From: Psococerastis gibbosa
Taxonomy: Eukaryota > Arthropoda > Insecta > Psocodea > Psocidae
DNA: 64,000 nucleotides
Assembly (NCBI GenBank): GCA_963971405.1
Contig: OZ020489.1
Coordinates: 29,228,290-29,292,289 of the forward strand
Direction: 5' to 3'
The translations under genes were made by a program, and so were the position numbers. The notes below the pieces were generated by a model that was not told the DNA's origin, made no database searches, and was given only the letters and a program-made list of their open reading frames with translations. Each line of letters starts with the position of its first letter. Within the stretch, counting starts at the first letter, position 1. Below are positions 62,044 through 64,000 of this stretch, piece after piece.

Positions 62044-63634
62044 TTATAATTTTTATATGCAGACCCAACTTTGAGATAATATAAAAGTAGGTTGTAGGCT
62101 GTATTACTTATGCTCCGGTGTTTTTTATATGGCAGGTAGGCTACATTACTCGTCAACGTACCTAACGTAGGTATTGTGGAACAAGCTTAGATAGATCAGA
62201 TCTGACGTAATTTGGTTAGGCTCGATAATGGCTAATATGATTTTAATTATTTGCCACGCGACGAAATAATGAAAGCCGTAGGCTACCACCAATTAGTATA
62301 GGTAAGAATTTTTTTTCTCCATCTCTCGGACACGAAAAAAAGTCAGAAATGTCTTCCATTGCTACTATACTTATTTAAGTAGGAACCTACAGAACAATTA
62401 TACGAATTTATAATTTTCTTAACAATCTTAAGCAAATGTCAGATCCAGTACAAGCTCCTAATTAATATACTGTCTCCAGTACCTACCAACAACAAAATCA
62501 ATCAAGGTAGAGTGCCGCCGGTTACGCATACGAAACGACAAACGAAAGCTTGGTAGTAGGTACCTAATAAATAAAAAATAACAAAAACTTGTTATAACAA
62601 CCCGAATTAGTAAAACCCAAATAATCGTTAAGAGATTAACTATACCTACTAGCTAGATCTATTAAAGGGGATGATTGTGTGAATGTTATGTCGTTTGTTA
62701 ATTTTTCCCTATTGTGTAAAGCTCTTTTGATTTCAACATTTTCGAAAAAATTTAAAGTGTAACTGTGCTAGTGGGTTTCCCTCTGTAGATGGCAGTTCTT
62801 GCCGAAAGCGCTCAGTGTTTTATACTAACACAAGTGGGTTTCTTAGACAAAGTTAATTTCTTAACGATTATTTGGGTTTTACTAATTCGGGTTGTTATAA
62901 CAAGTTTTTCTAAAACTCTAAGTTTTTTTTTTTTATTATTAAAATGAGATACCACGAAGTCGCGAGTAATCTAATTAGCCTATTTATGTAGGTACCTACT
63001 TTGTAAATACAGTATTATCGGTTGAGATGAAGCGATGGGCTCTTATTTTGCAGATAGTGCCTACCAAACCGTTTAGTTCTAATAGATAACTGCAGTTTCA
63101 AATATAGTCGAAGCGTAGACACGAATGACCACTTCATTATAGGAAAATGCTTTTGGTTGCTTTCACCAATCTAGGCATTTCATTTGGACTGAATTTCTCT
63201 ATGGCCACACGTATTTTGTATTTCTATACGAAAGAATTCCACTTAAACTAATCCTTAACTAGTTTGTATTACTTCAAGTTAACTTCATTTTGAAATAAGG
63301 CGGGAGTCAGTTCAGTAGTTCAGTAAATCTTCCTAAGTGCGCTAGTGTGTCGGGGAGCTGACGATGCAAGCAGGGCTCGGGGCAGCATCGCTTTTTAAAC
63401 TAAATTACTAATCTGCATTATTTTTATTCGCTAAATAGTTGTAACCTTGTGTTTAAGTTTTAATATTGTTTCTTATAATCATTTTTAGTGTCATTGTAAG
63501 GCCTGTGGCTGTTTTATTTTGTAAATATAGTGATTTGATCCCCGACATTTTGGGGTCGCCAAAGAAGAGGGTGTGGGTTTTCATCTAAGTTGCTCGCTTC
63601 TGCAATGGATTTTTGACGTCTTTCACAAAGAATA
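62044..63634. other. Right flank without a supported gene
   Basis: Holds the foldback at 62583-62909. The part from about 63300 to 63634 could be promoter and 5' UTR of a gene starting at 63635. Confidence 0.4.
62583..62909. mobile_element. Foldback element with AAAAACTTGTTATAAC ends
   Basis: About 327 bp; near-perfect inverted arms of about 55 bp (AACCCGAATTAGTAAAACCC and the complement) around a unique centre. Confidence 0.78.
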
Positions 63635-63650
63635 ATGACTGCTAATTATG
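63635..63650 (+). CDS. Possible first coding exon of a gene beyond the window
   Basis: ATG ACT GCT AAT TAT G followed by a consensus GTAAGT donor would start a protein MTANY in phase 1. Upstream lie a TCAGT-type initiator stretch (63305-63330) and one very short upstream ORF at 63605. No more than 16 coding bases are visible, so the gene cannot be named and the call rests on context only. Confidence 0.3.
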
Positions 63651-64000
63651 GTAAGTCATGGTTAATGTTTTTATACATCTTTTATGAGAAAGGAAGTAGG
63701 GCAGCAAACCGCAACTTGCCGTTAGATACGTGGGCGGTTGTTGGGATGTTTGACAGTAATTAGTTAGCTAGCCAATCGCACCAAGAGACAGCCGTATAAT
63801 ATTTCTTTCATGTCTCATTTGATATGCATTAAGCTATCGCTGTAAATTTTAATATCCACATGATAAACATAGCAGGAACAACTAGACGTATATCCCAATA
63901 GTTACATACAGTAGGTACTAAAGCCTGCACTTGCATTTTACATTTAGGTACTATCCGCAATAGTGTTAGTCATTGTTACTATCCCGTAAATCCGTAATTC

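Overview
This is insect nuclear DNA: AT-rich, intron-bearing and crowded with short mobile elements. The best taxonomic clue is a cluster of four arthropod long-wavelength (LW) Gq-type visual opsins; the order cannot be read safely from the window.

Layout. (1) 1-4707 holds repeats and no gene I can support. (2) 4708-10868 is a divergent LW opsin (opsin-1, five coding exons, + strand). (3) 12064-13431 is NOP16 on the minus strand, two exons. (4) 14482-46906 is SUPV3L1 (mitochondrial RNA helicase Suv3) on the minus strand in 11 exons. Its intron 6 is 25.0 kb (17732-42734) and contains three further LW opsin genes on the opposite strand: opsin-2 (18379-19942), opsin-3 (23909-25512) and opsin-4 (33602-35205). 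The same intron holds an intact Ty3/Gypsy retrotransposon (36461-40970) inserted in a broken LINE, plus several foldback elements. (5) 46907-47281 is a short divergent promoter region. (6) 47282-60620 is EIF2A on the plus strand in nine exons. (7) 60661-64000 is repeat-rich and may end in the first coding exon of another gene at 63635.

The opsins. Opsin-2 and opsin-3 encode identical 374-residue proteins and opsin-4 differs at two residues. The three share a noncoding first exon, a GGATTA-19 bp-TATAAAA promoter core, a rare GC-AG intron, and a 3' UTR intron whose donor follows the stop codon at once. Opsin-1 has one more intron, an ordinary GT-AG intron at the matching place, and substitutions in TM2-TM5. 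Opsin-3 and opsin-4 stay nearly identical through their introns from just before ATG to just after stop, then diverge sharply, which looks like gene conversion.

Mobile DNA. A dominant family of hairpin MITEs with GGCG...CGCC ends and 3-bp TTA/TAA target duplications occurs at least a dozen times, inside introns of all the large genes. A filled site and its empty counterpart occur in the same window. There are also a tRNA-headed SINE family, an ~830 bp TIR element (three copies), other foldback elements, LINE debris and a gag-only element between ~0.7 kb direct repeats in EIF2A intron 7. I saw no CRISPR array and no rRNA.
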